In this document: piece after piece, positions 1 to 8,071 of the stretch
Layout: each line of letters begins with the position of its first letter
Position numbering within the stretch: the stretch's first letter is position 1
DNA from: JAJVID01 sp963743425
GTDB lineage: Bacteria > Acidobacteriota > Blastocatellia > RBC074
Length of the DNA stretch: 64,000 nt
Assembly: GCA_963743425.1 (NCBI GenBank)
Contig: CAVUPU010000004.1
Coordinates: forward strand, 620,001 to 684,000
Reading direction: 5' to 3'
The notes under the pieces: model-generated
Seen by the model: only the letters and a program-made list of their open reading frames with translations
Told to the model about the DNA's origin: nothing
Database searches by the model: none
Position numbers and translations under genes: made by a program

Positions 1-150
1 GATCAGTCTTGAAACCGTGAGGAGATTGGCTATGGTCAGCGCCGATGACATTGCGTCATCATAACTTTTCGATTTTTCTTTTGAAAGCGTTTTGAGCAAT
101 AATGACCCTCCAGAGCAAACTTTTGACCTCGCAAGCGATGAGTTCAACGT

Positions 151-906
151 ATGAGAACTTTAGTCGTCGGAGACATTCACGGCAAGCTCGACCTGTTCAA
201 TCTCCTGCTGGAGAAGATGGAGTACCGCGCGGGCGAGGATCGTCTCATTCTGATCGGCGACCTGGTGGATCGCGGGGAGAACTCGCGCGGCGTGGTGGCG
301 CGCGCCATCGAGCTTAAACGCGAGGCGCCCAACAGAGTAATTGTTCTCAGAGGCAATCACGAAGCGATGATGCTGGCCGCGCTTTCACACCCCGAAAGCG
401 AGCAGGCCGAGTTATGGTATTACAACGGCGGCATCGAGACCCTCCAAAGTTATATGGACGAAGAGGGCGAGTGTGACGTGCCCGAAGAGCACTGGGATTT
501 CCTGGCCTCTCTGCCGACCTGGTACGAAGACGACCACGCCATTTATGTCCACGCGTCATTGCCGGAAGGGAATGACGACGCATTCCTGCATCCGGGCGAA
601 GCCCCCGAAAGCCCTGAGATTTATTGGTCCCGCAACCGCCGATTCTTCCTGGAATATAGCGGCAAGACGGTCGTCTTCGGCCACACGATCACGGGAATGG
701 TCTTCGGCGAACGCGGAGAGGTCTGGCTGCGCGACAGCCTGATATGCGTTGACACGGGAGCATATTTGACCGGCGTGCTCTCCGCCATCGAACTGCCGTC
801 GCGCCGCGTCTTCAGCGTCTCAAGCGAAGTCGAGGGGAATGGAGAAAACGGCGCGCAGAGCTGGGGAGGCTTCGGCCTGTTCCGCAGGCTCGGGTTCGGC
901 TCTTGA
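151..906 (+). CDS. Metallophosphoesterase, PP2A/PrpE-like Ser/Thr phosphatase or Ap4A hydrolase family
   Basis: This 251-residue protein carries the calcineurin-type metal-binding signature in the canonical order: GDIHG at residues 7-11, GDLVDRG at 36-42 and GNHE at 68-71, with later His-containing blocks (YVHASLP and VFGHT). These coordinate a dinuclear metal centre that hydrolyses phosphomonoesters or dinucleotide polyphosphates. It is soluble and cytoplasmic, with no signal peptide. The length fits bacterial protein phosphatases of the PrpE/lambda phosphatase type. The start at 151 places GDIHG six residues in, as is usual, although the ribosome binding site is weak. Family membership is clear; whether the substrate is phosphoprotein or Ap4A cannot be told. 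The 150 bases before it hold no recognisable gene. Confidence 0.9.
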   Translation: MRTLVVGDIHGKLDLFNLLLEKMEYRAGEDRLILIGDLVDRGENSRGVVARAIELKREAPNRVIVLRGNHEAMMLAALSHPESEQAELWYYNGGIETLQSYMDEEGECDVPEEHWDFLASLPTWYEDDHAIYVHASLPEGNDDAFLHPGEAPESPEIYWSRNRRFFLEYSGKTVVFGHTITGMVFGERGEVWLRDSLICVDTGAYLTGVLSAIELPSRRVFSVSSEVEGNGENGAQSWGGFGLFRRLGFGS

Positions 907-965
907 ACTCCCGCTAAATCAGAGCAACCGCCACTGGTACATCAAATGAAATTACAGCCATCGGA

Positions 966-1050
966 GGCGGGTGTTCAGAGTACCGACTTTAGTCGGCAGG
1001 GCTTGGCATCCGAGCGCCGCCGACTAAAGTCGGTACTCTGAACACCCGCC
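966..1050. repeat. Long inverted repeat (32-bp perfect arms)
   Basis: Arms at 966-997 and 1019-1050 are perfect reverse complements around a 21-base loop. Each arm contains a smaller palindrome (CCGACTTTAGTCGG). It lies between the phosphatase and the NagB-like gene and may act as a terminator. There is no U-run, and no flanking duplication was seen. Confidence 0.9.
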
Positions 1051-1135
1051 TTTGACGTTTATAGTTAAACTGAATGCGCCAATATCGGTTATGCTGATTT
1101 AAAAGACTTTTCCAGAGAAAGAAATTCAGCCACGA

Positions 1136-1840
1136 ATGAACACGAATATTCACGAATGCCACAGCTTTCGCGCGGATAAGCTCAATGTGTATGCTTTCGA
1201 TTCCCGACGGCGGGCGCTCAGCGCGGCGGCCGCTGCAGTCGCCGCGGAGACGCGCCGCCTCATCGCCAAACAAGGCCGCGCCATCGGCGTCTTCTCCTCG
1301 GCGCCGTCGCAAAGCGAGTTTCTCGACGATCTGGTCAATGCCGAGGAGATCGAATGGACGCGGGTCATAGGATTTCACCTCGACGAGCGTCTGGGAGCGG
1401 ACGAAGACGCTCCGCAATCGCACAGGCGTTTTTTGATTGACCGGCTGGTAAGGCGAGTCCCGATGGCCGAGTTCCACGGCCTGCGCGGAGAGGCCGCGAA
1501 CCCTGAAGCCGTTTGCGCCAATTACGCCGCGCTGCTCAAATCGCGCCCGCCCGATTTCGCCGCGCTCGACATCGGCGAAAACGGCCGTCTGGCATCCATC
1601 AATCCGCGCGTGTGCGATTTCAACGATCCGCTAATGGTCAGAGTGGTCGAGCTTGACGACCCCTCGCGCCGCGCAATTTCGCTGACTACGCCAGCGATTA
1701 TGGCCTGCCCGAAACTGTTCCTGATCGCTGCCGACGCTGCCGACCGGCGCATACGCCGCTGGATGATCGAAGGTGAAATCACCCCAACTTGCCCCGCCTC
1801 AATCCTGAGAACACACGAAGACGCGCACATGTTCATCTGA
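1136..1840 (+). CDS. Glucosamine-6-phosphate deaminase/6-phosphogluconolactonase family protein with degenerate active site
   Basis: The 234-residue protein aligns with the NagB/6PGL superfamily along its length. It has the HLDE block at 81-84 (canonical MDEY), a degenerate version of the GIGxDGHIAFNEP loop at 145-157 (DIGENGRLASINP), and a C-terminal TPTCPASIL block typical of deaminase-like members. By comparison with E. coli NagB, the catalytic Asp141, His143 and Glu148 positions are Asn149, Arg151 and Asn156 here, while the first Asp (D83) is kept. The protein may therefore be a non-catalytic sugar-phosphate binder or use other chemistry. The start codon lies in a repeat-like word (CACGAATGAACACGAAT), so the first 8-10 residues may not be ancestral. 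Confidence 0.7.
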   Translation: MNTNIHECHSFRADKLNVYAFDSRRRALSAAAAAVAAETRRLIAKQGRAIGVFSSAPSQSEFLDDLVNAEEIEWTRVIGFHLDERLGADEDAPQSHRRFLIDRLVRRVPMAEFHGLRGEAANPEAVCANYAALLKSRPPDFAALDIGENGRLASINPRVCDFNDPLMVRVVELDDPSRRAISLTTPAIMACPKLFLIAADAADRRIRRWMIEGEITPTCPASILRTHEDAHMFI

Positions 1841-1864
1841 ACATTTTTCTGTCCGCGCCAGGAT

Positions 1865-2191
1865 TCACTTGAAATTCGGATTCGGCGTCATGAACACCAG
1901 CAACGTCAGTCTCTGGTCGCCGGCGTTCTTCACACCGTGCGGCGCTCCCGCGGGAGCCATCACAATCTGGCGCTCGCCCAATTCCCGCGTCTCGGCGCCG
2001 ACGACGAACGATCCGCGCCCGGCCAGCACGTAGTATATTTTGTCCTCGTCCTCGTGAGCGTGGACTTTCTGCTCCTGTCCGGGCTCCAGGCAATAAACGT
2101 CGCAGAAGAAATTCTTCGTCTCGAAGAGGTTGATCTTCCGCATCTTCTCGGTCGAAAACTCCGCCACCGCGAAAACATCTTTGATGTCCAT
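1865..2191 (-). CDS. Small cupin-domain protein
   Basis: A single-domain cupin of 108 residues. Motif 1 has HAHEDED (His44, His46) leading to a Gly near residue 58, and motif 2 has a PAGAPHGVKN block, so a metal-binding beta-barrel is expected. The start at 2191 is preferred over an upstream ATG because AGGAAG sits upstream of it and because the longer N-terminus looks non-coding. Function is unknown; proteins of this type are often small-molecule isomerases, dioxygenases or sensors. The gene ends 24 bases from the convergent NagB-like gene. Confidence 0.8.
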   Translation of the reverse strand: MDIKDVFAVAEFSTEKMRKINLFETKNFFCDVYCLEPGQEQKVHAHEDEDKIYYVLAGRGSFVVGAETRELGERQIVMAPAGAPHGVKNAGDQRLTLLVFMTPNPNFK

Positions 2192-2330
2192 CTTTGTCTT
2201 CCTAGATTGGTTTGCGACTGCGCGTACGGTGTGGGGCGATTTGTTTAATCGCCCTGTTTGTGGCTTTGTCCAATCAGGAAACAAGCGCGAGTAAACAACT
2301 CGCGCCACAGTCCCTTAGTGGCGCGGCCTC

Positions 2331-2424
2331 CGGTACAGTACGTGGAGCGTGAGCGACCTCCGGCATCTATCAATAGGCCTATTGATAGATGCCGGAGGTC
2401 GCTCACGCTCCACGTACTGTACCG
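2331..2424. repeat. 94-bp perfect palindrome without loop
   Basis: Bases 2331-2377 are the exact reverse complement of 2378-2424, centred on AGGCCT. The element begins two bases beyond the stop codon of the cyclase gene and is a plausible terminator hairpin or cruciform. A smaller hairpin (GCGCGAG/CTCGCGC, 2285-2305) lies beside it. Confidence 0.95.
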
Positions 2425-2426
2425 CT

Positions 2427-3278
2427 TCAAGGCATAATCGCGATGATCCGCACAGGCCCGCCCGTTCCGCCTTTGATCTTCATCGGCAATGCGACGATCG
2501 TCGCGCCTTTCGCGGGCAGGCGATCGAGGTTCGCGACGTTCTCCAGGGCGTAAATATTCGCGCCGTTCAAAATCTGGTGCGCGATGAAATCTTTCGACGG
2601 GCCGTGATCGATGCTCGCCGTATCAATGCCCACGCCGTCGATCTTTCTCCGCTTCGCCAGAAACTCGGCCGCTTCGCGCGAGACGCCGGGGAAATGCAGA
2701 TTGGCCGTATCGCCGGGCGTGTCCGTACCCAAATATCGCTTCCTGTCCGGCCAGAACTTTCCCCATCCCGACCGGACGAGCGCGATCGAATTGTCGGGTA
2801 TCTGCCCGTTGGCATTCTCCCACGAAGCGATGTCGTCAACGCTCAGACGATAATCGGCGTCCTTCGCGGCGGCCTGGGAAATATCAATCACGACGGCCGT
2901 CGCCACGAGACGCGAAATCGGAATCTCGTCGGCAGCCAACCTGCCCTCGCCGAAATGAATCGGCGCGTCCAGGTGCGTGCCGCCGTGTTCGCTCGCTGCG
3001 TACCTGGCCGCTGTGTACCAGTAACCGCCATCAGACGGCCCCCACGATTCCTTCTCCCATTGAAACGGTTTCGCCGTCGGCCAATAGACGGTCTTCTCGT
3101 CGAAGCTGTAGGTCATATCAACTATCTTCGATTCGTCAATCCTGTTCTGTTCATTGATCGGCGGACCGGCGGGCTTAGTCGAAATTTTTTCGGGAGCATG
3201 CGAAGTGCGGTTGAGGACGAAGAGCGCGATGGCGCCGACGAGGAGCGCCGCGACAATCGCCAGAATCAGTTTATGCAT
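2427..3278 (-). CDS. Membrane-anchored or exported cyclase family protein (kynurenine formamidase-like)
   Basis: The 283-residue protein belongs to the cyclase/KynB superfamily, whose signature HGGTHLDAPIHF is at residues 98-109; its His and Asp residues bind the catalytic metal. A hydrophobic segment at residues 4-22 is a signal anchor, so the enzyme should act in the periplasm, unlike cytoplasmic KynB. A later block, GIDTASIDHGPS, is typical of the family. Substrate is unknown; the family hydrolyses arylformamides, isatin and related cyclic amides. It is read in the same direction as the methyltransferase and DUF4432 genes, separated from them by a hairpin. Confidence 0.85.
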   Translation of the reverse strand: MHKLILAIVAALLVGAIALFVLNRTSHAPEKISTKPAGPPINEQNRIDESKIVDMTYSFDEKTVYWPTAKPFQWEKESWGPSDGGYWYTAARYAASEHGGTHLDAPIHFGEGRLAADEIPISRLVATAVVIDISQAAAKDADYRLSVDDIASWENANGQIPDNSIALVRSGWGKFWPDRKRYLGTDTPGDTANLHFPGVSREAAEFLAKRRKIDGVGIDTASIDHGPSKDFIAHQILNGANIYALENVANLDRLPAKGATIVALPMKIKGGTGGPVRIIAIMP

Positions 3279-3309
3279 GGTTTCTCCTCATTGGGACACT
3301 GGTACAGCG

Positions 3310-3367
3310 CCACGCGCGTGAGCAAGCGGCTGCACACTGCGCCAGAGCCGCTTGCTTACGCGCGTGG
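3310..3367. repeat. Inverted repeat overlapping the methyltransferase stop
   Basis: Arms 3310-3331 and 3346-3367 (22 bp, one mismatch) surround a 14-base loop. The right arm encodes the last residues and stop codon of the methyltransferase, so the hairpin probably forms the 3' end of that message. Confidence 0.85.
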
Positions 3368-3985
3368 TACTGTTATGGCCACGCCGCAATACATCTCGGC
3401 CAGAATCCGTGGCGCCTGCGGCAATAAGAAACGATCGAGCGTCGTGATTTCAAAACCGGCGTTTTCGATCAGTTCGTCAATTTTGCGGTTCATATTGCAT
3501 CCTGCGCCGATGATCTTCTGAATCGGATTGAAGCGGTCCTGACGCCGCGCTACCTTCGGGTCATCGCTGCGCCCGTGCTCGAAGAAGACGAACCGGCCTT
3601 CGGGTTTCAGCGCGCGGTGAATTTCGGCCAGGGCCGCAGCAGTGTCAGGGATCGAACACAAAGTCAGTGTGGTTACGACCGTATCGAACGCGTCGTCATC
3701 GAACGGCAATCGCCCTTGCGCGTCGAGCCGAATCCTCGTTACGGGAATCCGGCAGGCGGCGACACGCGCGACGACTCGATCCTCCAACATATTCTCCGAA
3801 TCGATCGCGGTTAGCTTCGTCACCGCTTCAGGATAGTAAGGCAGATTCAACCCCGTGCCGAAGCCGATTTCAAGCGTCTCGCCGCGCGCCGGCTCCAACG
3901 CGCGGCGGCGGTATTCGCCGAATTCGGGCGCGCCCACGCTCCAATCGAGAATGCGGGGGAAGATATATTTCGCATAAAAGCCCAT
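3356..3985 (-). CDS. Class I SAM-dependent methyltransferase (UbiE/COQ5-like)
   Basis: A 209-residue Rossmann-fold methyltransferase with SAM-binding motif I, LEIGFGTGLN, at residues 38-47, an acidic AIDSE at the end of beta-2, a LPFDDDAFDTVV motif and a LKPEGRFVFFEHGR block. The start at 3985 gives a normal N-terminus. The open frame upstream of it overlaps the DUF4432 gene and is low complexity, so it is not used. The start lies 7 bases after the DUF4432 stop, indicating co-transcription. The substrate cannot be inferred; relatives methylate phospholipids, quinones or small molecules. Confidence 0.85.
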   Translation of the reverse strand: MGFYAKYIFPRILDWSVGAPEFGEYRRRALEPARGETLEIGFGTGLNLPYYPEAVTKLTAIDSENMLEDRVVARVAACRIPVTRIRLDAQGRLPFDDDAFDTVVTTLTLCSIPDTAAALAEIHRALKPEGRFVFFEHGRSDDPKVARRQDRFNPIQKIIGAGCNMNRKIDELIENAGFEITTLDRFLLPQAPRILAEMYCGVAITVPRA

Positions 3986-3992
3986 CCGGCGT

Positions 3993-5252
3993 TCAATCCT
4001 TCTCTTCAATCCTGATCGGCTGCGGATTGAACTGCGTCTGACGACCGCTTTGAAATCCCGCGATGGCTGCGGCCGCCCGATCAACCTGTTCCTTGCCGGC
4101 GAGGATCGCAAAATCAATCGCAAACTTGCGCGTCTCGTTCGATTTGAGCTTCGGCACGCGACCGGCCTGGCGCTCAATGCTGCGGTTAGCGGGAAAACCC
4201 GTGCCCGGCTCCAACCCGGTCACGTACCCTTCTTCAACCGCCGTCGTGTTCTTCCACAAAGTGAAATACGGCAATTGATCAACCAGATATGACATCGTCA
4301 CGCCCTTCTCGCCCGCCGCGTTCCGCAGCATCACCGTGGCGCGTTTGTTTTCATCAGCGAACGGGATCACGCCGTAGACCTGTTCGATAAATCCCTTCGT
4401 CGGCGCGACATATTCGGCGAATTGATTCAAACTCTTCGCGGCGTGCGCGTTGAACGGCCTGACCTCCTTGGCCGCGACGACGAAGCGCGATCCGGCTCCG
4501 AGCAGCGGCGGGCCGTAATTCGCGTGGTAGATGATCTGGAACTCCTGGTCGTATGCGCCGTAGTTCTTGATCTCGTCCTCGATGCGGAAAGCGTTCGATC
4601 CGGGCTCGGTCGAAATCTCGGTCCACAATTCAAGTTTCGGCCCGTAAAACATCCGCTCATCCACGCGACCACGAACCCGAATTCGATACGGCGCCGAGCG
4701 GTCGATCACGACCTCGACTTCGGAAGCCGGAATATTTCCGATCTTTCCGTGCAGTGTCAAATCCATCTCGGCCTCGTCGCCCGTGTTGTTGATGAATTTG
4801 TCCTTGCCCGGATGCCCCGCCCATTCCAGCCCGCAGCGAACCATCCACTCGTTGAACCCTTCGAGCCAGCCCAGACCGCCGCGGCTCTGCAAATTGATGA
4901 ACTGCGGATGAACGATCTCTTTGACCGGCGAATCCCAGCCGAGACGGATGTCGCCCATCTCGACCTTCGCCACGCTCATCCCGCGCGTCGGAATCACGAC
5001 AAAACTCAAGCGTCCGTTGTTGACGACGATCACATCAACGCCTTCCTGCCTGCCTCCGCGCAGAGTGTATTTTTGCACCGACCATGGGGCGGAAGTTTTG
5101 AGATCGAGATGGCGATGCGTAATCTGCCAGATGTCCAGGTGGATGTTGCGCGACACGCTGGTCAGGGTTTGACGAAAAGGGTCGTTCGGCGAGGCGCCAA
5201 CAAAAGTCGAGGAGAACATGACGAGACAGATCAGCCTTAACACGTCGCTCAC
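3993..5252 (-). CDS. DUF4432 (aldose-1-epimerase-like) protein, exported
   Basis: The 419-residue protein begins with a signal peptide (hydrophobic core ICLVMFSSTFVGA) and then matches DUF4432, a galactose-mutarotase-like beta-sandwich family. Characteristic blocks are a TRGMSVAKVEMGDIRLGWDS stretch, GGLGWLEGFNEWMVRCGLE and HGKIGNIPA. These proteins bind carbohydrates and may interconvert anomers; direct biochemical evidence for the family is limited. It heads a two-gene leftward unit with the methyltransferase. A small GC-rich hairpin (GCGGG/CCCGC) lies just upstream near 5267-5280. Confidence 0.8.
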   Translation of the reverse strand: MSDVLRLICLVMFSSTFVGASPNDPFRQTLTSVSRNIHLDIWQITHRHLDLKTSAPWSVQKYTLRGGRQEGVDVIVVNNGRLSFVVIPTRGMSVAKVEMGDIRLGWDSPVKEIVHPQFINLQSRGGLGWLEGFNEWMVRCGLEWAGHPGKDKFINNTGDEAEMDLTLHGKIGNIPASEVEVVIDRSAPYRIRVRGRVDERMFYGPKLELWTEISTEPGSNAFRIEDEIKNYGAYDQEFQIIYHANYGPPLLGAGSRFVVAAKEVRPFNAHAAKSLNQFAEYVAPTKGFIEQVYGVIPFADENKRATVMLRNAAGEKGVTMSYLVDQLPYFTLWKNTTAVEEGYVTGLEPGTGFPANRSIERQAGRVPKLKSNETRKFAIDFAILAGKEQVDRAAAAIAGFQSGRQTQFNPQPIRIEEKD

Positions 5253-5287
5253 TCCTTGGATAGAGGCGGGAAGCCCGCTAATTGATT

Positions 5288-5386
5288 TCAGCCGGAGTCA
5301 CAACAGCAATCGCAGAGAAGTGTTTGAATGATGCGCAACAAAATGTTTGAGTCGGCCACGTGCAGCTCATAATTGACTGTCTTCAC
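5288..5386 (-). pseudogene. Remnant of a PIN-domain toxin
   Basis: In the frame that overlaps the end of the antitoxin, the sequence reads ...YELHVADSNILLRIIQ, very like the first strand of VapC/PIN toxins (LLDTNILLRL), including the first catalytic Asp. The frame then runs into a short Cys-rich tail and stops at 5288. Everything after the first strand is missing, including the other acidic residues. The overlap with the upstream antitoxin is the arrangement expected of a toxin-antitoxin pair. I read it as a toxin destroyed by deletion. The match is short, hence the modest confidence. Confidence 0.4.
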
Positions 5387-5657
5387 GCTCGCCGTAAATG
5401 CTCTCTCTGCTGATGGCTTCATCTGACAACAGCGGAGCCGTAATGCGCCGTGACTCTACCCATTGCAGCAGAGCCTGCGCTCTTTCTTCAGGGGTTCTTT
5501 CAAAGAAAGTCTTATCCGTCGCTGCGTCGGTCTCTTCGGTAAGCGTTTCAAGCAGATGGGCCAGCGACACCCCTTGAGCTTCAGCTTTCGCCTTCAACGC
5601 TTCCAGTATCGCCGCTGCGCTCTGATCAACCTTGATGGTAGTTGTTTCTGTGTTCAT
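5367..5657 (-). CDS. Putative antitoxin of a PIN-type toxin-antitoxin pair
   Basis: A 96-residue acidic protein starting MNTETTTIKVDQS, with a short beta/helix N-terminal region that could dimerise or bind DNA. Its C-terminal tail has SDEAISRESIYGERED, a kind of tail found in antitoxins encoded next to PIN-domain toxins. The start at 5657 is chosen because the residues upstream of it are unlike the family. Its expected partner is only a fragment (5288-5386), so it is either an orphan or serves another toxin. The family assignment rests on the tail motif and context, not on a structural match. Confidence 0.6.
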   Translation of the reverse strand: MNTETTTIKVDQSAAAILEALKAKAEAQGVSLAHLLETLTEETDAATDKTFFERTPEERAQALLQWVESRRITAPLLSDEAISRESIYGEREDSQL

Positions 5658-5746
5658 GAGATCATCTCTCTTTTCAGCATACATCGGCGCCGATCATGTG
5701 AGCAATAATTGGGCGTGCGTATGACTGATCGACGGTTTAACGCCTC

Positions 5747-7795
5747 TCATTCGGTTGCCCAGTCTTGCGACATCGCTTCGGCTTGTTGTAGCGTTGCGCT
5801 AGCCGCCTTCGCCTGATCATCGGGCGGGTATTCGTTTGAAATGTCCGCTTGCGTCAACACGCGGAGCTTTGCCAGCGCGGCCTCTACTGTTTGGCCATGG
5901 TTGGCGATGGATTCTATGATTTCGGCTGGCGTGCGTGTATCGCGTTCGACGCGGGCGCGTGGATTCACAGCTTTCAGGTCATACACTGCGGCGTCAATGG
6001 CGTCGGCTTTGGCTTGCGCTTCGCGCGCGGCTTTCTCGACGGCAGCCAGCGCGTCCCGGCAGGAGGCAAGCTCTTCATCGTCAGCGTTGGCTTTGCGCAA
6101 TGCGGCGATTTTGTCTTTCAGCGTGACTGCTTCGGCCTTCCGCCTTTCGACTTCGGCCAGATGCGGAGCCATCTCCTTGCGGGCTTTGGCGCGGCGCGCG
6201 GCGAAATCCACCGTCCACGAAAAATCGCTCTCACCCGCTTCAGTTCCGCTGTTGCCGAGCATCCGGGCAAAGCTCGGAAAAGGCTTGTCGGCATTGCCCT
6301 CCTGCTCGCGCCAACCGCCTACCAGCGTGGCGGGCAGCGCCGCGTCATCCAGTACAACGCCATTCGGGCCAAATCCGAAATGGGCCAGCGTCATCGGCGA
6401 CTTCTTGCCCATCTTCACGTGTGACAAATCGTAATACCAGATGCGCTCGGTCTTCCGGCCTTTGGTGAAGAAGAGCAGATTGGTCTTCACGCCCGCGCCT
6501 GCCGTCGAAAAGACGCCGCCCGGCAGGCTGATAACACACCATAAATCGCACTCGTCCAGCAGCTTGCGTTTTGTCTCGACAAAAGCGCTCTCGTTGGTGC
6601 GGAACAGCAGGCCTTCATCCAACACCACGCCGCAGCGCCCGCCCGGTTTGCCATCCAGCGATGGTTTCAGCTCGGCCAGGATGTGTTGCAGGAACAGCAC
6701 CTGCGTCGAACTCGTCTCGAAGCTGTAATTCTTCTGCGCGGCCTTGCCTTCTTTGCCGCCAAAAGGTGGATTGGTCATGAGCACGTCAAACGTCGCGGGC
6801 GCGCCTTCAAACAGCGCTTCATACGTCGGCGCGCCGGTCAGCGTGTTGCCGTGCCAGATGTTCGGCTGATCAATGCCGTGCAGCATCAGGTTGGCCAGCG
6901 CGATGGGAAGAACGAGGTTCTCTTTTTCGCGGCCAAAGAAGGTGCGCGTCTTCAACGCTTCCAAATCGGTCGAGGCCGCCGCATCTCCCAGCTTCCGCGC
7001 CATCAGTTCATACGCCTGCGCCAGAAAGCCGCCCGTGCCGCACCCCGGATCATAGACCGTCTCGCCCGGCTGCGGATCAATCACCCGCACCATCGCGCGG
7101 ATCACTTCACGCGGCGTGAAAAACTGCCCGCCGTCCGAATTCTTCTCGCCCATCTTCAACAGCAGATCCTCGTAAACCTGCGACAGCGTGAAGAAATGCT
7201 GGTCGTCTATGTGGTCAATGCTGATCTGATGCACGCGGTCGAGGATGTCTCGCAAGTTGGTTTCGGAATCCACCCGCGTCCGTTCGACCGCTGTCATAAT
7301 TCGCCCGATAATGCGCTGTTTCGGCGTGGCCGCCGGATTGGGTTGTCCATTGGGCAACACGTCCAGGCTGTGCAGGTAGGGCAGCAATTCTTTGTTGATG
7401 AAAGCGAAGAAGTCGCCGACCTTGCCGGCTTCCAATTCCGCGCGCTTCCAACCCGCGCGCCTGCCTTCGGGCGTGAAGGCGAAATCTTTCTCGTTGTAAG
7501 GCGCGGCCCAATCCTGCCAGCGGTACGGTTCGCGCAGCGCCGGGACGAAAGACTGGCCGACCGCCTCTTTGCCCGCCCGTTCGCGATCTTCCTGCGCATC
7601 CAGAATGCGTAGGAAGAGAATCCACGTCAGTTCGGGTACGTATTGCAACGCGCTCGCGCAGTTGGAGCGGCGCATGATGTCGCAGATAGATTTGACGAAC
7701 GCGGAGAGCGATTGCGTCGAGGCGATCGCGCGCGGCTGTTTCTTTTTGGTCGTCTTGTTTTTGTGGTTCGGCATATCCGTTTTGCGGTATGGCAT
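5747..7795 (-). CDS. hsdM: Type I restriction-modification system, N6-adenine methyltransferase subunit HsdM
   Basis: This 682-residue protein has the HsdM N-terminal helical domain, the QFFTPREV block (224-231), SAM motif I DPGCGTGGF (249-257) and catalytic motif IV NPPF (342-345). It methylates adenine at the HsdS-specified site as an M2S complex and is needed for restriction by M2S-R2. The C-terminal part is rich in Lys, Glu and Ala and probably coiled, suited to contact HsdS. Two in-frame starts (7795 and 7774) sit in near-identical repeats, so the exact start is uncertain. It is the last gene of a leftward hsdR-hsdS-hsdM set, separated from hsdS by about 270 bases of hairpins. Confidence 0.95.
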   Translation of the reverse strand: MPYRKTDMPNHKNKTTKKKQPRAIASTQSLSAFVKSICDIMRRSNCASALQYVPELTWILFLRILDAQEDRERAGKEAVGQSFVPALREPYRWQDWAAPYNEKDFAFTPEGRRAGWKRAELEAGKVGDFFAFINKELLPYLHSLDVLPNGQPNPAATPKQRIIGRIMTAVERTRVDSETNLRDILDRVHQISIDHIDDQHFFTLSQVYEDLLLKMGEKNSDGGQFFTPREVIRAMVRVIDPQPGETVYDPGCGTGGFLAQAYELMARKLGDAAASTDLEALKTRTFFGREKENLVLPIALANLMLHGIDQPNIWHGNTLTGAPTYEALFEGAPATFDVLMTNPPFGGKEGKAAQKNYSFETSSTQVLFLQHILAELKPSLDGKPGGRCGVVLDEGLLFRTNESAFVETKRKLLDECDLWCVISLPGGVFSTAGAGVKTNLLFFTKGRKTERIWYYDLSHVKMGKKSPMTLAHFGFGPNGVVLDDAALPATLVGGWREQEGNADKPFPSFARMLGNSGTEAGESDFSWTVDFAARRAKARKEMAPHLAEVERRKAEAVTLKDKIAALRKANADDEELASCRDALAAVEKAAREAQAKADAIDAAVYDLKAVNPRARVERDTRTPAEIIESIANHGQTVEAALAKLRVLTQADISNEYPPDDQAKAASATLQQAEAMSQDWATE

Positions 7796-7832
7796 ATCCG
7801 CTTTTGCGGCTCTGGCATATCCGTTTTAGCGG
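7770..7832. repeat. Triplicated hsdM start-site repeat
   Basis: Three imperfect copies of GGCATATCCG-TTTTGCGG begin at 7770, 7791 and 7814. Read on the coding strand of hsdM, each contains GGATATGCC and therefore an ATG. The spacings of 21 and 23 bases put two of the ATGs in frame with hsdM and one out of frame. Confidence 0.85.
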
Positions 7833-7901
7833 CCTTGCCGCCCGATGTGCGGAGCGGCGAAACCCGCGTGCTGTTGTCGCGCCCTTCGATCTGTCCATTT
7901 T

Positions 7902-8061
7902 GCGGCTTTGCCGCCCGATGTGCGGAAGGTCTGTGACCTTCCGTTGCTTGCCTGAATTTTTTGAGGGGCTATGCCCCGACTGGTTGGGGCATAGCCCCAA
8001 AATCAATGAGAGCGCCTGCCGGGAGGTCACAGACCTCCCGCACATCGGGCGGCAAAGCCGC
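7902..8061. repeat. Nested three-tier inverted repeat between hsdS and hsdM
   Basis: Outer arms 7902-7925 and 8038-8061 are 24-bp perfect complements. Middle arms near 7926-7940 and 8023-8037 share a 13-bp core. Each inner arm (GGGGCTATGCCCC at 7965-7977, GGGGCATAGCCCC at 7986-7998) is itself palindromic. A third copy of the outer-arm word, with one change, lies at 7829-7852. The structure could attenuate or terminate transcription between hsdS and hsdM. Confidence 0.9.
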
Positions 8062-8071
8062 TGAAATGCGA

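Noticed and set aside
2349..3521. 390-residue open frame on the plus strand
   Set aside because: Antisense to the cyclase and methyltransferase genes and begins inside the 94-bp palindrome; no recognisable domain.
6683..7612. 309-residue open frame on the plus strand
   Set aside because: Antisense to hsdM, with Arg/His-rich translation typical of shadow frames.
7770..8061. Possible insertion-sequence ends around the hsd hairpins
   Set aside because: No transposase and no flanking direct repeat; a nested hairpin explains the pattern.
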